The translations under genes and the position numbers were made by a program. The notes under the pieces are model-generated. The model searched no databases, was not told the DNA's origin, and saw only the letters and a list, made by a program, of their open reading frames with translations. This document shows, piece by piece, positions 48,235 to 63,129 of a stretch of DNA of 64,000 nt. Source of the DNA: Pseudorhodoferax aquiterrae (GTDB lineage: Bacteria > Pseudomonadota > Gammaproteobacteria > Burkholderiales > Burkholderiaceae_C); contig NZ_BMYK01000003.1 of the NCBI RefSeq assembly GCF_014652235.1, forward strand, positions 62,001 to 126,000, read 5' to 3'. Positions within the stretch are counted from its first letter, which is position 1; each line of letters begins with the position of its first letter.

Positions 48235-49134
48235 ATGGCAGAACCGCGCTTTTCCGAACTGGTGACCGGCTACAGCTTCCTCGAGGGCCCGCGCTGGCAC
48301 GATGGCCGGCTCTGGCTGTCGGACTTCTACACACAGCGCATCGTCGCGGTCGGTCTGGACGGCCAGGCCGAGACCATCGCCACGGTGCCGCAGCAGCCCT
48401 CCGGCCTGGGCTGGTTGCCGGATGGGCGGCTGCTGGTGGTCTCCATGCGCGACCGCCGCGTGCTGCGGCGCGAGACCGACGGCCGGCTCGTGCCGCATGC
48501 CGACCTGTCGGGCGTCGCCGGCGGCCATGCCAACGACATGGTGGTCGACGGCCAGGGGCGCGCTTACGTGGGCAACTTCGGCTTCGACCTCATGGGCGGC
48601 GGCGCACCGGCGCTGGCCCGGCTCGCGCGCGTGGACCCGGACGGCACGGTGTCGGTGGCGGCCGAGGGGCTGTACTTCCCCAATGGGTCCATGCTCACGC
48701 CCGATGGCCGCACACTGATCGTCTGCGAGACCATGGGCAACCGCATCTCGGCCTTCGACATGCAGGCCGACGGTGGCCTGGGCCCACGGCGCGACTGGGC
48801 GGCGTGGGGACCGCAGCCGCCGATGACCGATGTCCCGACCGTGCTGGGCAGCCTGACGGCAGCACCTGATGGGGCTGTGCTGGACGCCGAGGGTGCGGTC
48901 TGGTTCGCCGATGCCGTGGGCCACCGCGCCGTGCGCATGGCTCCGGGTGGCGAGATCCTGCAGTCGATCCCGACTGGCAACATGGGCTGCTTCGCGCTGA
49001 CGCTGGGTGGGCCGGACCGGCGCACCCTGTTCCTGTGCGTGGCCCCCGATTTCCACGAAGCCGCGCGCCAGGCCGCGCGCGAGGCGGCGGTATGGGCGAC
49101 GCAGGTGGACGTTCCCGGCGCCGGGAGGCCCTGA
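48235..49134 (+). CDS. SMP-30/gluconolactonase family protein
   Basis: 299 residues, six-bladed propeller. The family opening FLEGPRWHDGRLWLSDFYTQRI with the metal-binding Glu, GGHANDMVVDGQGRAYVGNFGFD with the central Asn/Asp, and the late GAVWFADAVGHRAVRM are visible. Hydrolyses sugar lactones or similar esters, with a divalent metal. AGGAGA lies five bases before the ATG. It would provide the free acid for the neighbouring dehydratases. Confidence 0.88.
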   Translation: MAEPRFSELVTGYSFLEGPRWHDGRLWLSDFYTQRIVAVGLDGQAETIATVPQQPSGLGWLPDGRLLVVSMRDRRVLRRETDGRLVPHADLSGVAGGHANDMVVDGQGRAYVGNFGFDLMGGGAPALARLARVDPDGTVSVAAEGLYFPNGSMLTPDGRTLIVCETMGNRISAFDMQADGGLGPRRDWAAWGPQPPMTDVPTVLGSLTAAPDGAVLDAEGAVWFADAVGHRAVRMAPGGEILQSIPTGNMGCFALTLGGPDRRTLFLCVAPDFHEAARQAAREAAVWATQVDVPGAGRP

Positions 49135-49233
49135 GGCGCGACATCGGCGTGCATGGGGGTGCAGCGCGCATCCGCGTTTTCGCCGTGGACGGTATGCAGG
49201 CTCGCTGCTAGGGTTCGATGGCAGCCTGACTGC

Positions 49234-50163
49234 ATGCACCCCTCATCTCCATTCCACGCCGTGCACCCATTCCACCGCACCGCGGCCTCCCTCGTCCTCG
49301 CCATCTTCGCCTGCGCGGCCAACGCCCAGAGCACACCTGCACCCAGCACCTTCGACAAGATCAAGGCCACCGGCGCCGTGGTGCTGGGTGTGCGCGAAGC
49401 CTCCGCGCCCATGGCCTACGCGCTCGGCGCCCAGGACAAGTTCGTCGGCTACCACGTGGAGCTGTGCGAGCACGTCCTCAAGGAGATCGCCCCGGGCGCC
49501 CGCTTTGACTACAAGGTCCTGACCGCGCAGAACACCATGTCGCTGGTGCAGAACGGCACCGTGGACATCGGCTGCGGCCCGACCACCAACAACCTCACGC
49601 GCCAGCAGCAGGTGGCGTTCGCGCTGACGAGTTATGTGAGCCAGGTGCGCATGGCGGTGCGCGCCGATTCGGGCATCACCTCGTTCGAACAACTCGCCGG
49701 ACGCAACGTGGCCGCGTCCACCGGTACGACGGCCGTGCAGCTGCTGCGCAACTACGCCAAGATGAAGAACATCGAGATCCCGACCGTGCTCGGCAAGGAC
49801 CATTTCGACAGCTTCCTGATGCTGGAGTCCGGCCGGGCCGACGCCTTCGTGCTCGACGACAACCTGCTGGCCGGCCTGATCGCCAATGGCCGCAACCCCA
49901 CGGGCTATCGCATCGTCGGCGAGGCCCTGGCGTCCGAGCCCATCGCGCTGCTGTTCCGCAAGGACGACCCGGCGTTCAAGAAGGCCGTGGACGATTCGCT
50001 GCGCAGGTTCATGCTCTCGGGCGAGGCGGCCAGGCTCTACGCCAAGTGGTTCATGTCGCCGATCCCGCCCAAGAACGCCAACCTGAACCTGCCCATGAGC
50101 GAGACGCTGCAGCAGCTCTTCCGCGAGCCCAACGACAAGCCGCTGGAGTCCTACGCCAAGTAG
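49234..50163 (+). CDS. Polar amino acid ABC transporter substrate-binding protein (SBP_bac_3)
   Basis: 309 residues. A signal peptide ends near ANAQ. The mature part has FDKIKATGAVVLGVREASAPMAYAL, FVGYHVELCEHVL, NTMSLVQNGTVDIGCGPTTNNLTRQQQVAF and AGRNVAASTGTTAVQLLR, the pattern of glutamate/aspartate-binding GltI-type proteins. No permease or ATPase gene is adjacent, so it is an orphan here. Three bases separate it from the convergent uvrA stop. Confidence 0.9.
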   Translation: MHPSSPFHAVHPFHRTAASLVLAIFACAANAQSTPAPSTFDKIKATGAVVLGVREASAPMAYALGAQDKFVGYHVELCEHVLKEIAPGARFDYKVLTAQNTMSLVQNGTVDIGCGPTTNNLTRQQQVAFALTSYVSQVRMAVRADSGITSFEQLAGRNVAASTGTTAVQLLRNYAKMKNIEIPTVLGKDHFDSFLMLESGRADAFVLDDNLLAGLIANGRNPTGYRIVGEALASEPIALLFRKDDPAFKKAVDDSLRRFMLSGEAARLYAKWFMSPIPPKNANLNLPMSETLQQLFREPNDKPLESYAK

Positions 50164-50166
50164 GCG

Positions 50167-55878
<5,712 letters not shown>

Positions 55879-55912
55879 GGCTTGGTGGGGTGGCAGACGT
55901 GGAAGGCGGGGG

Positions 55913-55918
55913 ATTGTA
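55913..55918 (-). promoter_or_regulatory. Candidate -10 element (TACAAT) for uvrA
   Basis: TACAAT on the minus strand 34 nt before the ATG; start near 55906. The -35 is poor and no LexA-type CTG-N10-CAG palindrome is present, so SOS control is not supported. Confidence 0.35.
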
Positions 55919-56098
55919 GGGAGAGCTCCTGATCCGTGCTGTAAAGCGTGCAAATGTTCACAAAGACCTTGTGGAGCTGTGCGTTGGTGTGTTGCCCGTC
56001 CTGCAGACCCACCGTGTTGCGTGGACTTCTTCACGCGGCGATTTCTCAGAAGTTTTCACAATTCGTTGCATACAAACCAACCGCACTAGGCACTGAAC

Positions 56099-57031
56099 AT
56101 GAGCAAATCCATTCCTCTCCCGCAGCTGTCCAAGATCGCCATGCTGTGCGCTGGCGTGGTGCTGTCATCGGCCGCCGCAGCGGCCACCGTCACGCTGAAT
56201 CCGCTGGTCACTGGCGCCGCCCCGACCGGCAGTGTGGCTGGCGGTCTGTCCGGCACTTGGTACAAGGTGCAGAACGACGCACACTTCAGCAACCAGCTCT
56301 ACACCGACGAAAACGGCACCACCCAAGCCATTGGCGCCTACGGCTGGGGCACCGGCATCTGGTCCACCAGCGACATCGGCGGCATCGTCTCCGGCAGCAA
56401 CCCCTACGTGACCAAGACCGCGACCAGCACGGGCCAGGTCAGCTACGCCAACAACATCTACAACAACACCCAGGCCAGCGGCGCCTACGGCGTCTGGGGC
56501 GAGGACTATCAGCGCGCGCTGGCCCCCATCGTCGGCGGCGCGAACGGCTGCCCACTGCAAACGGAGGCCGAGAGCCTCGCGCACTGCGGCGGCGAGTTCA
56601 ACTACGCCGCCGTGTTCTCCGGCTACCTCTACGTGGGTGTCGCAGGTGTTTACGATTTCGGCGTGTTCGCCGATGATGGCTTCACCTTCACGCTGACCGG
56701 CTTGAACGCCAGCCTCGGCATGGCGCACGAGACGCTGGCGGGCAGCAGCGGACGTGGCCTGTACGAACTGCTGGCCATGAACGGCATCGACGAGTTGTAC
56801 CTGGAACAAGGCTACTACGGCATCGACATGACCTATTTCAACCGCCTGGAAGCCGGCGTGATCGACCTGGGCTGGCGCGGTCCCGGCGCCACCGCCTGGA
56901 CGAGCATCGATGAAGGCAACCTGTACAACCAGGTGCCGGAACCCACCTCGGTGGCGCTGTTCAGCGCCGCCCTGCTGGGCCTGTGGAGTATTCGCCGGCG
57001 CAGCCTCTCGGCCGCACGGTCGGCCGCATGA
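56099..57031 (+). CDS. PEP-CTERM protein with PA14-like domain
   Basis: 310 residues. Signal peptide (KIAMLCAGVVLSSAAAAA). The body resembles a PA14-type beta-barrel: GLSGTWYKVQND, YLYVGVAGVYDFGVFADDGFTFTLTG and YGIDMTYFNRLEAGVIDLGWRGPG; PA14 domains often bind carbohydrate. The C-terminus VPEPTSVALFSAALLGLWSIRRR is a perfect PEP-CTERM sorting signal. Its stop overlaps the pgaA start by four bases (ATGA), tying it to exopolysaccharide export. Upstream DNA is unusually A/T-rich (56040-56090) and must hold the promoter. Confidence 0.85.
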   Translation: MSKSIPLPQLSKIAMLCAGVVLSSAAAAATVTLNPLVTGAAPTGSVAGGLSGTWYKVQNDAHFSNQLYTDENGTTQAIGAYGWGTGIWSTSDIGGIVSGSNPYVTKTATSTGQVSYANNIYNNTQASGAYGVWGEDYQRALAPIVGGANGCPLQTEAESLAHCGGEFNYAAVFSGYLYVGVAGVYDFGVFADDGFTFTLTGLNASLGMAHETLAGSSGRGLYELLAMNGIDELYLEQGYYGIDMTYFNRLEAGVIDLGWRGPGATAWTSIDEGNLYNQVPEPTSVALFSAALLGLWSIRRRSLSAARSAA

Positions 57032-59478
57032 ACCGGGCGCCCGTCCAGAGCCACGCCCGCTCGCGCCTGCAGGCCTGCGTCGCAGCGCTGTTGCTGGCCA
57101 GTTGCACATCGCCCAGTTGGGCGGTCGACCGCTACGGACAGGCCATCTCCCAGGCGCGCGCCGGCCAGTACGACAGCGCCCTGGCCACGCTGCAGGACCT
57201 GCTGGCCCAGAACCCGCGCCGGCTCGATGTGCGGCACGACCTGATTGCCGTGCAAAGCTGGGCCGAACGGCACGAAGAGGCGCTGGCCAGCAGCCGCACG
57301 CTGCGCCTTGGTGCCAACACACCAGACTACGTGCTCGCCGCGATCGGCAAATCTGCCCTGAGCCGCAACGAGGGTGCGCGCGCAGCCCAGGCTTACGGCT
57401 TGCTGGCGCAGCGCCGCCCGCGCAGCGCCGACGCCGCGCTGGGTGCAGGCCTGGCATTGCTGGCCGACGGCAAGCCGGCCCAGGCCGACGCGCAGCTGCG
57501 CCGCACGCTGGTGCTGGCGCGGCAGGATGTGCCCATGTTGCAGTCGGCGTTCGCCGCCCTGCAGGCACGCGGTGAAGGCCAGCGCGCCCGGCCCTTCGGC
57601 GAGCGCCTGTTGGCCCTCGGCGCGCAGCCACCCGTCGCGGCAGCGCCTGCGCCCACAGCGACGCCGCCGGTGCCGGCGCCGATCGCTGCTGCCCCGGTTG
57701 TCGCTCCGGCGCCAACGCCGACGCTGGCCGACGCCCAGGCCACCAATGGCCGCCACATCCGCGAAGCCATCGAAGTGCTGGACCGCGACTTCACATCGGC
57801 GCGCTACGCCCCGATCGAGGCCGCCATCGCCGAGAACGCCAGGCTCATCGAACAAGCCCGCACGCAAGGCGCTGCCGACGTGCTGCTGCGACTGCGCCGC
57901 GACCGCATCGTCGCGCTGCGCCAACGCGGCCAAGCGGAAGACGCTTTGGTGCTGTTCCGGGAACTCGAAGCCGAGGGCCCGCAGCCCAGCTACGTCGTGC
58001 TGGCCGCGGCGGACGCACAGCTGCAGCTGCGCCAGCCGACCGAAGCCCGAGCGCTGTACCGCCGCGTACTGCTGCAGGAGCCGACCAACGCCGCGGCCCG
58101 CTCCGGCCTGATCTTCGCCGAGGTCGAGGCAGAGAACTTCCCCGCGGCCGAAGCCGTGTCGCAGGACCAATTGCGCGACAGCGGGGCCAGCGTTTCCGCA
58201 CGCCGAACCGACATCATGCTGATGCGCTTCGCCGACCGCCTGAACGAAGCCGAAGCTGCGCTGAATACCCTGCAGGCCGAATTGCCCGATGACGCCGGCC
58301 TGTGGCTCGACCAGGGCGAACTGCTGGCACGGCGCGGCCTGCCCCGCGCAGCCGCGGAGCGCTTCCAGGCCGTTCTGAGCCGCTCGCCCGACAACATCCG
58401 CGCGCGCGTGGGCCTGGCCGAAGCCATCTGGGCCCAGGGCGACATCGCCCAGGCCCGCACGGCCATCGAAGACCTGCAACGCAGCGCCCCCGAACACCCT
58501 GCCGTGCAGCGCCTGGTGCGCGCCTGGGAACGCAGCAAGCGCCCCCTCCTGGTCAGCGGCGCGACGCGCGGCCTGGGCCAGGGCCACGTGGCCGGCAACA
58601 ACGATCTCATTTGGGAGTCCACGCTGTACAGCGGCATGTTCGGGGACGGTCAGCGCGTCTATGCCAACCACCATCTGGCGCGCGCCAGCTTCGACGACAA
58701 CTCGGCCAAGCACGAACGTGCCGGCATGGGCATCGAGATCACGCGGCGCGACTGGCAGGCCAGCATGGAAGTGGGCCAGGATCTGCGCAACGGCAACGAC
58801 GCCTACTGGGCGGTCGGTGGCAGCCGCCAGTTCGGCGACCACTTCTCGGTGCGCGCGCGGCACGAGAGCCAGACCAACGACTTCCCGCTCAAGGGCCGCA
58901 TGCCGGATGCGGAGAACTACCTGAACGCACCCCGCTATCTGCATGCCAGCAAGAGCCTGGTCGGCGCGGCCTACCAGTGGAACGAGTCGCGCCGCATCGC
59001 GGCGGACCTCGCCTACTACGACTTCAACGACGGCAACCGCCGCAAGTCCTTCGCGGCCAGTTGGACCGAGCGGCTCTACAGTGGCTACGGCAAGACGCTG
59101 GACCTGCAGCCGGCCTTCTATGCCAGCGCCAACACGCTGCGCGACGCGATCTACTTCAACCCGGCGCGCGACATGGCGCTGTCGGTCACGCTGGCCGGCG
59201 ACTGGCTGACCTGGCGGCGCTACGACAAGAGCTTCAACCAGCGCGCCGCCATCACCATCGGCAGCTACAAGCAGTTCAGCGACGTGCACGCCCCCGGCGG
59301 CGGCTGGATGCGCGAAGACTATGGCTGGAACTTCTTCCACGACCTGCGCTACGAGCACGAGTGGAACATCGGTCCCGACTTCTCGACCCGCTACGGCGTC
59401 GGTACGCGGCGCTTCCCGTACGACGGGGTCTACGAGACCAAGGGTTACATCTACCTGCACGCCACCTGGCGCTTCTGA
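57028..59478 (+). CDS. pgaA: Poly-beta-1,6-GlcNAc export porin PgaA
   Basis: 816 residues. Signal peptide near residues 15-32, then a TPR superhelix (to about 500) interrupted by an Ala/Pro-rich linker (about 204-233), and a C-terminal outer-membrane beta-barrel ending YIYLHATWRF with terminal Phe. Landmarks of the barrel are YAGMGIEITRRDWQA-like strands, NFDFPLKGR-like loops and RYGVGTRRFPYDG. In E. coli PgaA exports PNAG after partial deacetylation by PgaB. Here the next gene is pgaC, with no pgaB. Confidence 0.9.
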   Translation: MNRAPVQSHARSRLQACVAALLLASCTSPSWAVDRYGQAISQARAGQYDSALATLQDLLAQNPRRLDVRHDLIAVQSWAERHEEALASSRTLRLGANTPDYVLAAIGKSALSRNEGARAAQAYGLLAQRRPRSADAALGAGLALLADGKPAQADAQLRRTLVLARQDVPMLQSAFAALQARGEGQRARPFGERLLALGAQPPVAAAPAPTATPPVPAPIAAAPVVAPAPTPTLADAQATNGRHIREAIEVLDRDFTSARYAPIEAAIAENARLIEQARTQGAADVLLRLRRDRIVALRQRGQAEDALVLFRELEAEGPQPSYVVLAAADAQLQLRQPTEARALYRRVLLQEPTNAAARSGLIFAEVEAENFPAAEAVSQDQLRDSGASVSARRTDIMLMRFADRLNEAEAALNTLQAELPDDAGLWLDQGELLARRGLPRAAAERFQAVLSRSPDNIRARVGLAEAIWAQGDIAQARTAIEDLQRSAPEHPAVQRLVRAWERSKRPLLVSGATRGLGQGHVAGNNDLIWESTLYSGMFGDGQRVYANHHLARASFDDNSAKHERAGMGIEITRRDWQASMEVGQDLRNGNDAYWAVGGSRQFGDHFSVRARHESQTNDFPLKGRMPDAENYLNAPRYLHASKSLVGAAYQWNESRRIAADLAYYDFNDGNRRKSFAASWTERLYSGYGKTLDLQPAFYASANTLRDAIYFNPARDMALSVTLAGDWLTWRRYDKSFNQRAAITIGSYKQFSDVHAPGGGWMREDYGWNFFHDLRYEHEWNIGPDFSTRYGVGTRRFPYDGVYETKGYIYLHATWRF

Positions 59479-59496
59479 TCTACAGGAGAGACCCGC

Positions 59497-60762
59497 ATGG
59501 ACTTCGACCTCTCCCGCGGCATCGGCTGGCTGTTCGATTTCACCTTTTACTACCCGCTGTTCATGTCCTATGTGTGGATGTGCGGCGGCCTTTACTACTA
59601 CTTCCACTACGAGCGCAAGGACCCGGCTTACGACCAGCCGCCGCCGCTGCCCTCCTACCCACCGGTCAGCGTGTTCGTGCCCTGCCACAACGAGGCCGCC
59701 AACCTGCACGAGACCGTGGCGGCATTGCGCGCGCTGAACTACCCGGAGTTCGAGATCCTGTTGATCGACGATGGCAGCACCGACGCCACGCCAGCCCTGA
59801 TCGATCGCTATGCGCGCGAGGACAGCCGCATCCGCGCCATCCATCTGGCCGCCAACCAGGGCAAGGCCGTGGGTCTCAACACGGCTGCCGCGCTGGCCCG
59901 CTACGACTACTTCCTGTGCATCGACGGCGATTCCATCGTCGATCCGCATTGCCTGCGGTGGATGATGCGGCAGCTGCTGTCCAGCCCGCGCGTGGGCGCC
60001 GTGAGCGGCAACCCGCGCATCCGCACACGCTCCACGCTGCTGGGCCGCATCCAGGTCGGCGAGTTCTCGTCCATCATCGGCCTGATCAAGCGCGCCCAGC
60101 GCACCTATGGCAAGGTGTTCACGGTGTCCGGCGTCATGGTGTGCTTCCGCCGCGCAGCGCTGCACGATGCCGGTTACTGGAATCCCGATGCGCTGACCGA
60201 GGACATCGACATCAGCTGGCGCTTGCAACTGCGCCATTGGGACGTGCGCTTCGAGCCCGCCGCGCTGTGCTGGATCCTGATGCCGGAGACCTTCCGCGGA
60301 CTGTGGCGCCAGCGCCTGCGCTGGTCCATGGGCGGCACGCAGGTGCTGTTCGGCCGGCGCGCCGTGTTCGGCCAGTGGCGGCACCGCCGCATGATCCCGG
60401 TCTACATCGAGTACTTCACGAGCGTGCTGTGGGCCTACACCATGGCAGCGGTGATCCTGCTCTGGATCGCAGGCCTGTTCGTGCACATCCCTGAGCCCTG
60501 GCATGTCAACACGCTGATCCCGGGCTGGCATGGTGTCGTGATCGGCACCACCTGCCTGCTGCAGTTCGCCGTGTCCATGTTCCTCGACCGCCGCTACGAG
60601 CAGGGCCTGGGCCGCAACTACTACTGGATGATCTGGTACCCGTTGGCGTTCTGGATCCTCAACGTCTTCACCACCCTGGTGGCCGTGCCCCGCGTGATCC
60701 TGCGCGGCAGCAAGCGCGCCACCTGGATCAGCCCGGACCGCGGCATCCGGGCACAACCGTAA
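59497..60762 (+). CDS. pgaC: Poly-beta-1,6-N-acetylglucosamine synthase PgaC
   Basis: 421 residues, GT2 processive synthase. Active-site motifs are intact: DDG (91-93), DGD (143-145), TED (234-236) and QRLRW (272-276). Two N-terminal and three C-terminal membrane segments surround the cytoplasmic catalytic domain. PgaC with PgaD makes PNAG when c-di-GMP is bound. CAGGAGAG precedes the start, 18 bp after pgaA. Confidence 0.93.
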   Translation: MDFDLSRGIGWLFDFTFYYPLFMSYVWMCGGLYYYFHYERKDPAYDQPPPLPSYPPVSVFVPCHNEAANLHETVAALRALNYPEFEILLIDDGSTDATPALIDRYAREDSRIRAIHLAANQGKAVGLNTAAALARYDYFLCIDGDSIVDPHCLRWMMRQLLSSPRVGAVSGNPRIRTRSTLLGRIQVGEFSSIIGLIKRAQRTYGKVFTVSGVMVCFRRAALHDAGYWNPDALTEDIDISWRLQLRHWDVRFEPAALCWILMPETFRGLWRQRLRWSMGGTQVLFGRRAVFGQWRHRRMIPVYIEYFTSVLWAYTMAAVILLWIAGLFVHIPEPWHVNTLIPGWHGVVIGTTCLLQFAVSMFLDRRYEQGLGRNYYWMIWYPLAFWILNVFTTLVAVPRVILRGSKRATWISPDRGIRAQP

Positions 60763-60780
60763 TCACAACGAGAGCCTGAC

Positions 60781-61251
60781 ATGAGCACTCTTCCCATCGA
60801 CATGGGCCAGCGCCCTGCGAATCCACTCATCATCGAGCGCCCCGACCTGCAGAGCGGCAACCAGCGCGCGGTCTTCGGCGTGCTGACGGCGGTGTTCTGG
60901 TTGCTGTGGGTGGTGTTGTGGCTGCCGCTCATCACGGTGCTCGGCTGGGCCTTCTTCGGCTACCAGTTCAAGTTCCACATGATCGACATGGAAGGCTACA
61001 GCGGCTTCCTCGGCGTGCTGGGCGTCTACGCTCTGGTCATCCTGGTGCTCGGCGGCGGACTGCTGGCCTGGGCCAAATACAACCACCTGCGCTTTCGCGG
61101 CGTGGACCGGCGCAAGGGCTTCGCGGCCCCCACGCCAGCCGACCTGGCGGCCATCCACGGCCGCCTGCCCGAAGAGGTCGCACAGTGGCAGCAAATGAAC
61201 ATCGTCACCGTGCACCACGACGGGGATGGACGCATCGCGCGAGTGGAATGA
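60781..61251 (+). CDS. pgaD: PNAG biosynthesis protein PgaD
   Basis: 156 residues with two membrane helices (VFWLLWVVLWLPLITVLGW and ALVILVLGGGLLAW), and the PgaD start PLIIERPDLQS. It partners PgaC in the c-di-GMP-controlled synthase complex. Last gene of the operon; its stop codon merges into the terminator stem. Confidence 0.88.
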   Translation: MSTLPIDMGQRPANPLIIERPDLQSGNQRAVFGVLTAVFWLLWVVLWLPLITVLGWAFFGYQFKFHMIDMEGYSGFLGVLGVYALVILVLGGGLLAWAKYNHLRFRGVDRRKGFAAPTPADLAAIHGRLPEEVAQWQQMNIVTVHHDGDGRIARVE

Positions 61252-61278
61252 AAAAGGCCCGAGTCACCGGGCCTTTTT
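61251..61278. terminator. Bidirectional terminator between pgaD and the MHS transporter
   Basis: Perfect 11-bp stem AAAAAGGCCCG/CGGGCCTTTTT with an AGTCAC loop. The A- and T-tracts at both ends allow termination from either side; both flanking genes end here. Confidence 0.92.
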
Positions 61279-61299
61279 GCTGGGGGCGCAGAACGCCCT

Positions 61300-62979
61300 T
61301 CAATCGTTCGCGTAGATGTCGTTGTCCTTGGTTTCCTTGACGAACAAGGTGCCGATGACCAGCGTGACGGCCGCGATGATGATGGGATACCACAGGCCGT
61401 TGTACATGTTGCCGGTCTGCGCCACGATGGCCAGTGCGGTGGCCGGCAGCAGGCCGCCGAACCAGCCGTTGCCGATGTGGTACGGCAGGCTCATCGAGGT
61501 GTAGCGGATGCGGGTCGGGAACATCTCGACCAGCATGGCCGCGATCGGGCCGTAGACCATGGTCACGAGGATCACCAGGTAGACCAGGATCACGATGGTC
61601 ATGAAGGTGTTCATCTTCGCCGGATCGGCCTTGGCGGGATAGCCCGCCGCCTTGAGGTCGTCGGCCACGGCCTTCTTGAGCGCCGAGTCCTTGGCCTTGA
61701 GCTCGTCGGGGGCCAAGCCGGCCGCGTTGTAGCTCGTGATGACCTGCTCGCCGATCTTGATGGTCGCCGGGGCGCCCGCCGGGCCGGCGACGTTGTCGTA
61801 GCTGACCGAGCTGGCCGACAGGACCTGCTTGGCAATGTCGCACGAACTCGTGAACTTCGCCGTGCCCGTGGGGTTGAACTGGAACGAGCATTCCTTGGGG
61901 TCGGCCGTCACGATCACCTGGTTCTTGGCCTGGGCCGCGGCCAAATCCGGGTTGACGGCCTTGGTCAGCGCGTTGAACACCGGAAAGTAGGTCAGCACGG
62001 CGAGCAGGCAGCCGGCCATGATGATGGGCTTGCGGCCGATCTTGTCCGACAGGCTGCCGAAGATCACGAAGAAGGGCGTAGCCACGATCAGCGCCACCGC
62101 GATCAGGATGTTGGCCGTGGCGCCGTCGAGCTTGAGCGCGCCCGTCAGGAAGAACAGCGCGTAGAACTGGCCCGTGTACCAAACCACCGCCTGGCCGGCG
62201 GTCAGGCCGATCAGTGCCAAGATCACGATCTTGAGGTTGCGCCATTGGCCGAAGGACTCGGACAGCGGAGCCTTGGAGACCTTGCCTTCGGACTTCATCT
62301 TGAGGAAGGCCGGCGACTCGTTCATGGACAGCCGGATGTAGACCGACACGCCCAGCAGCAGGATGGAGACCAGGAACGGGATGCGCCAGCCCCACTCCGC
62401 GAAGGCCGTCTCGCCGATGGCCGTGCGCACGCCCAGGATCACCAGCAGCGACAGGAACAGGCCCAGCGTGGCCGTGGTCTGGATCCACGAGGTGTAGAAG
62501 CCGCGCTTGCCCGGCGGCGCATGCTCGGCCACGTAGGTGGCGGCACCGCCGTACTCGCCGCCCAGCGCCAGGCCTTGCAGCATGCGCAGGATGATCAGGA
62601 TGATGGGCGCGGCCACGCCGATGCTGGCGTAGCCGGGCAGGAGGCCGACGATGAAGGTCGACAGGCCCATCAAGAGGATGGTCACGAGGAAGGTGTACTT
62701 GCGCCCGATCATGTCGCCCAGGCGCCCGAACACCAGCGCGCCGAACGGCCGCACGATGAAGCCGGCCGCGAAGGCCAGCAGCGAGAAGATGGTGCGCGAG
62801 GCCGGGTCCAGCGCCGAGAAGAACTGGTTGCCGATGATCACGGCGAGCGTGCCGTAGAGGTAGAAGTCGTACCACTCGAACACCGTGCCGATGGACGAGG
62901 CGAAGATGACCTTGCGCTCCTCCTTGGTCATGGGGCGGTTGGCCGCGACCGGCTTGCCCCCTTGCATTGTGGCTGCCAT
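61300..62979 (-). CDS. MHS-family MFS transporter with a large periplasmic loop
   Basis: 559 residues, about 110 longer than typical MHS members. Signature segments are TVFEWYDFYLYGTLAVIIGNQFF, AAGFIVRPFGALVFGRLGDMIGRKYTFL, LGGEYGGAATYVAEHAPPGKRG, WGWRIPFLVS and SDKIGRKPIIMAG. The extra residues (about 355-475) sit between two membrane helices of the second half, are hydrophilic, and have two cysteines (KECSF, SSCDI). Start at 62979 has GGAGAC upstream. Substrate unknown. Confidence 0.9.
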   Translation of the reverse strand: MAATMQGGKPVAANRPMTKEERKVIFASSIGTVFEWYDFYLYGTLAVIIGNQFFSALDPASRTIFSLLAFAAGFIVRPFGALVFGRLGDMIGRKYTFLVTILLMGLSTFIVGLLPGYASIGVAAPIILIILRMLQGLALGGEYGGAATYVAEHAPPGKRGFYTSWIQTTATLGLFLSLLVILGVRTAIGETAFAEWGWRIPFLVSILLLGVSVYIRLSMNESPAFLKMKSEGKVSKAPLSESFGQWRNLKIVILALIGLTAGQAVVWYTGQFYALFFLTGALKLDGATANILIAVALIVATPFFVIFGSLSDKIGRKPIIMAGCLLAVLTYFPVFNALTKAVNPDLAAAQAKNQVIVTADPKECSFQFNPTGTAKFTSSCDIAKQVLSASSVSYDNVAGPAGAPATIKIGEQVITSYNAAGLAPDELKAKDSALKKAVADDLKAAGYPAKADPAKMNTFMTIVILVYLVILVTMVYGPIAAMLVEMFPTRIRYTSMSLPYHIGNGWFGGLLPATALAIVAQTGNMYNGLWYPIIIAAVTLVIGTLFVKETKDNDIYAND

Positions 62980-63129
62980 TGCGTTGTCTCCTGTTGTAGC
63001 CGACCCCAGGTCGGGGCCTGGGCGCATTCTTGGAGTGCGCACTGACCCGTCTCTGACACCGGGCCAACGCATTCTTACAACTCAGGTACTAACCCGCAGG
63101 CTCCGTTTCAGCATACGGGTTGTACGACC

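Noticed and set aside
55879-56098. LexA/SOS box upstream of the tandem uvrA
   Set aside because: No CTG-N10-CAG palindrome; CTGTAAAGCGTGCAAA looks vaguely similar but lacks the second half.
56833-60756. A 1307-codon minus-strand open frame opposite the pga operon
   Set aside because: Repetitive Val/Ala/Gly/His composition without domains; the plus strand encodes PgaA and PgaC with complete catalytic motifs and good ribosome sites.
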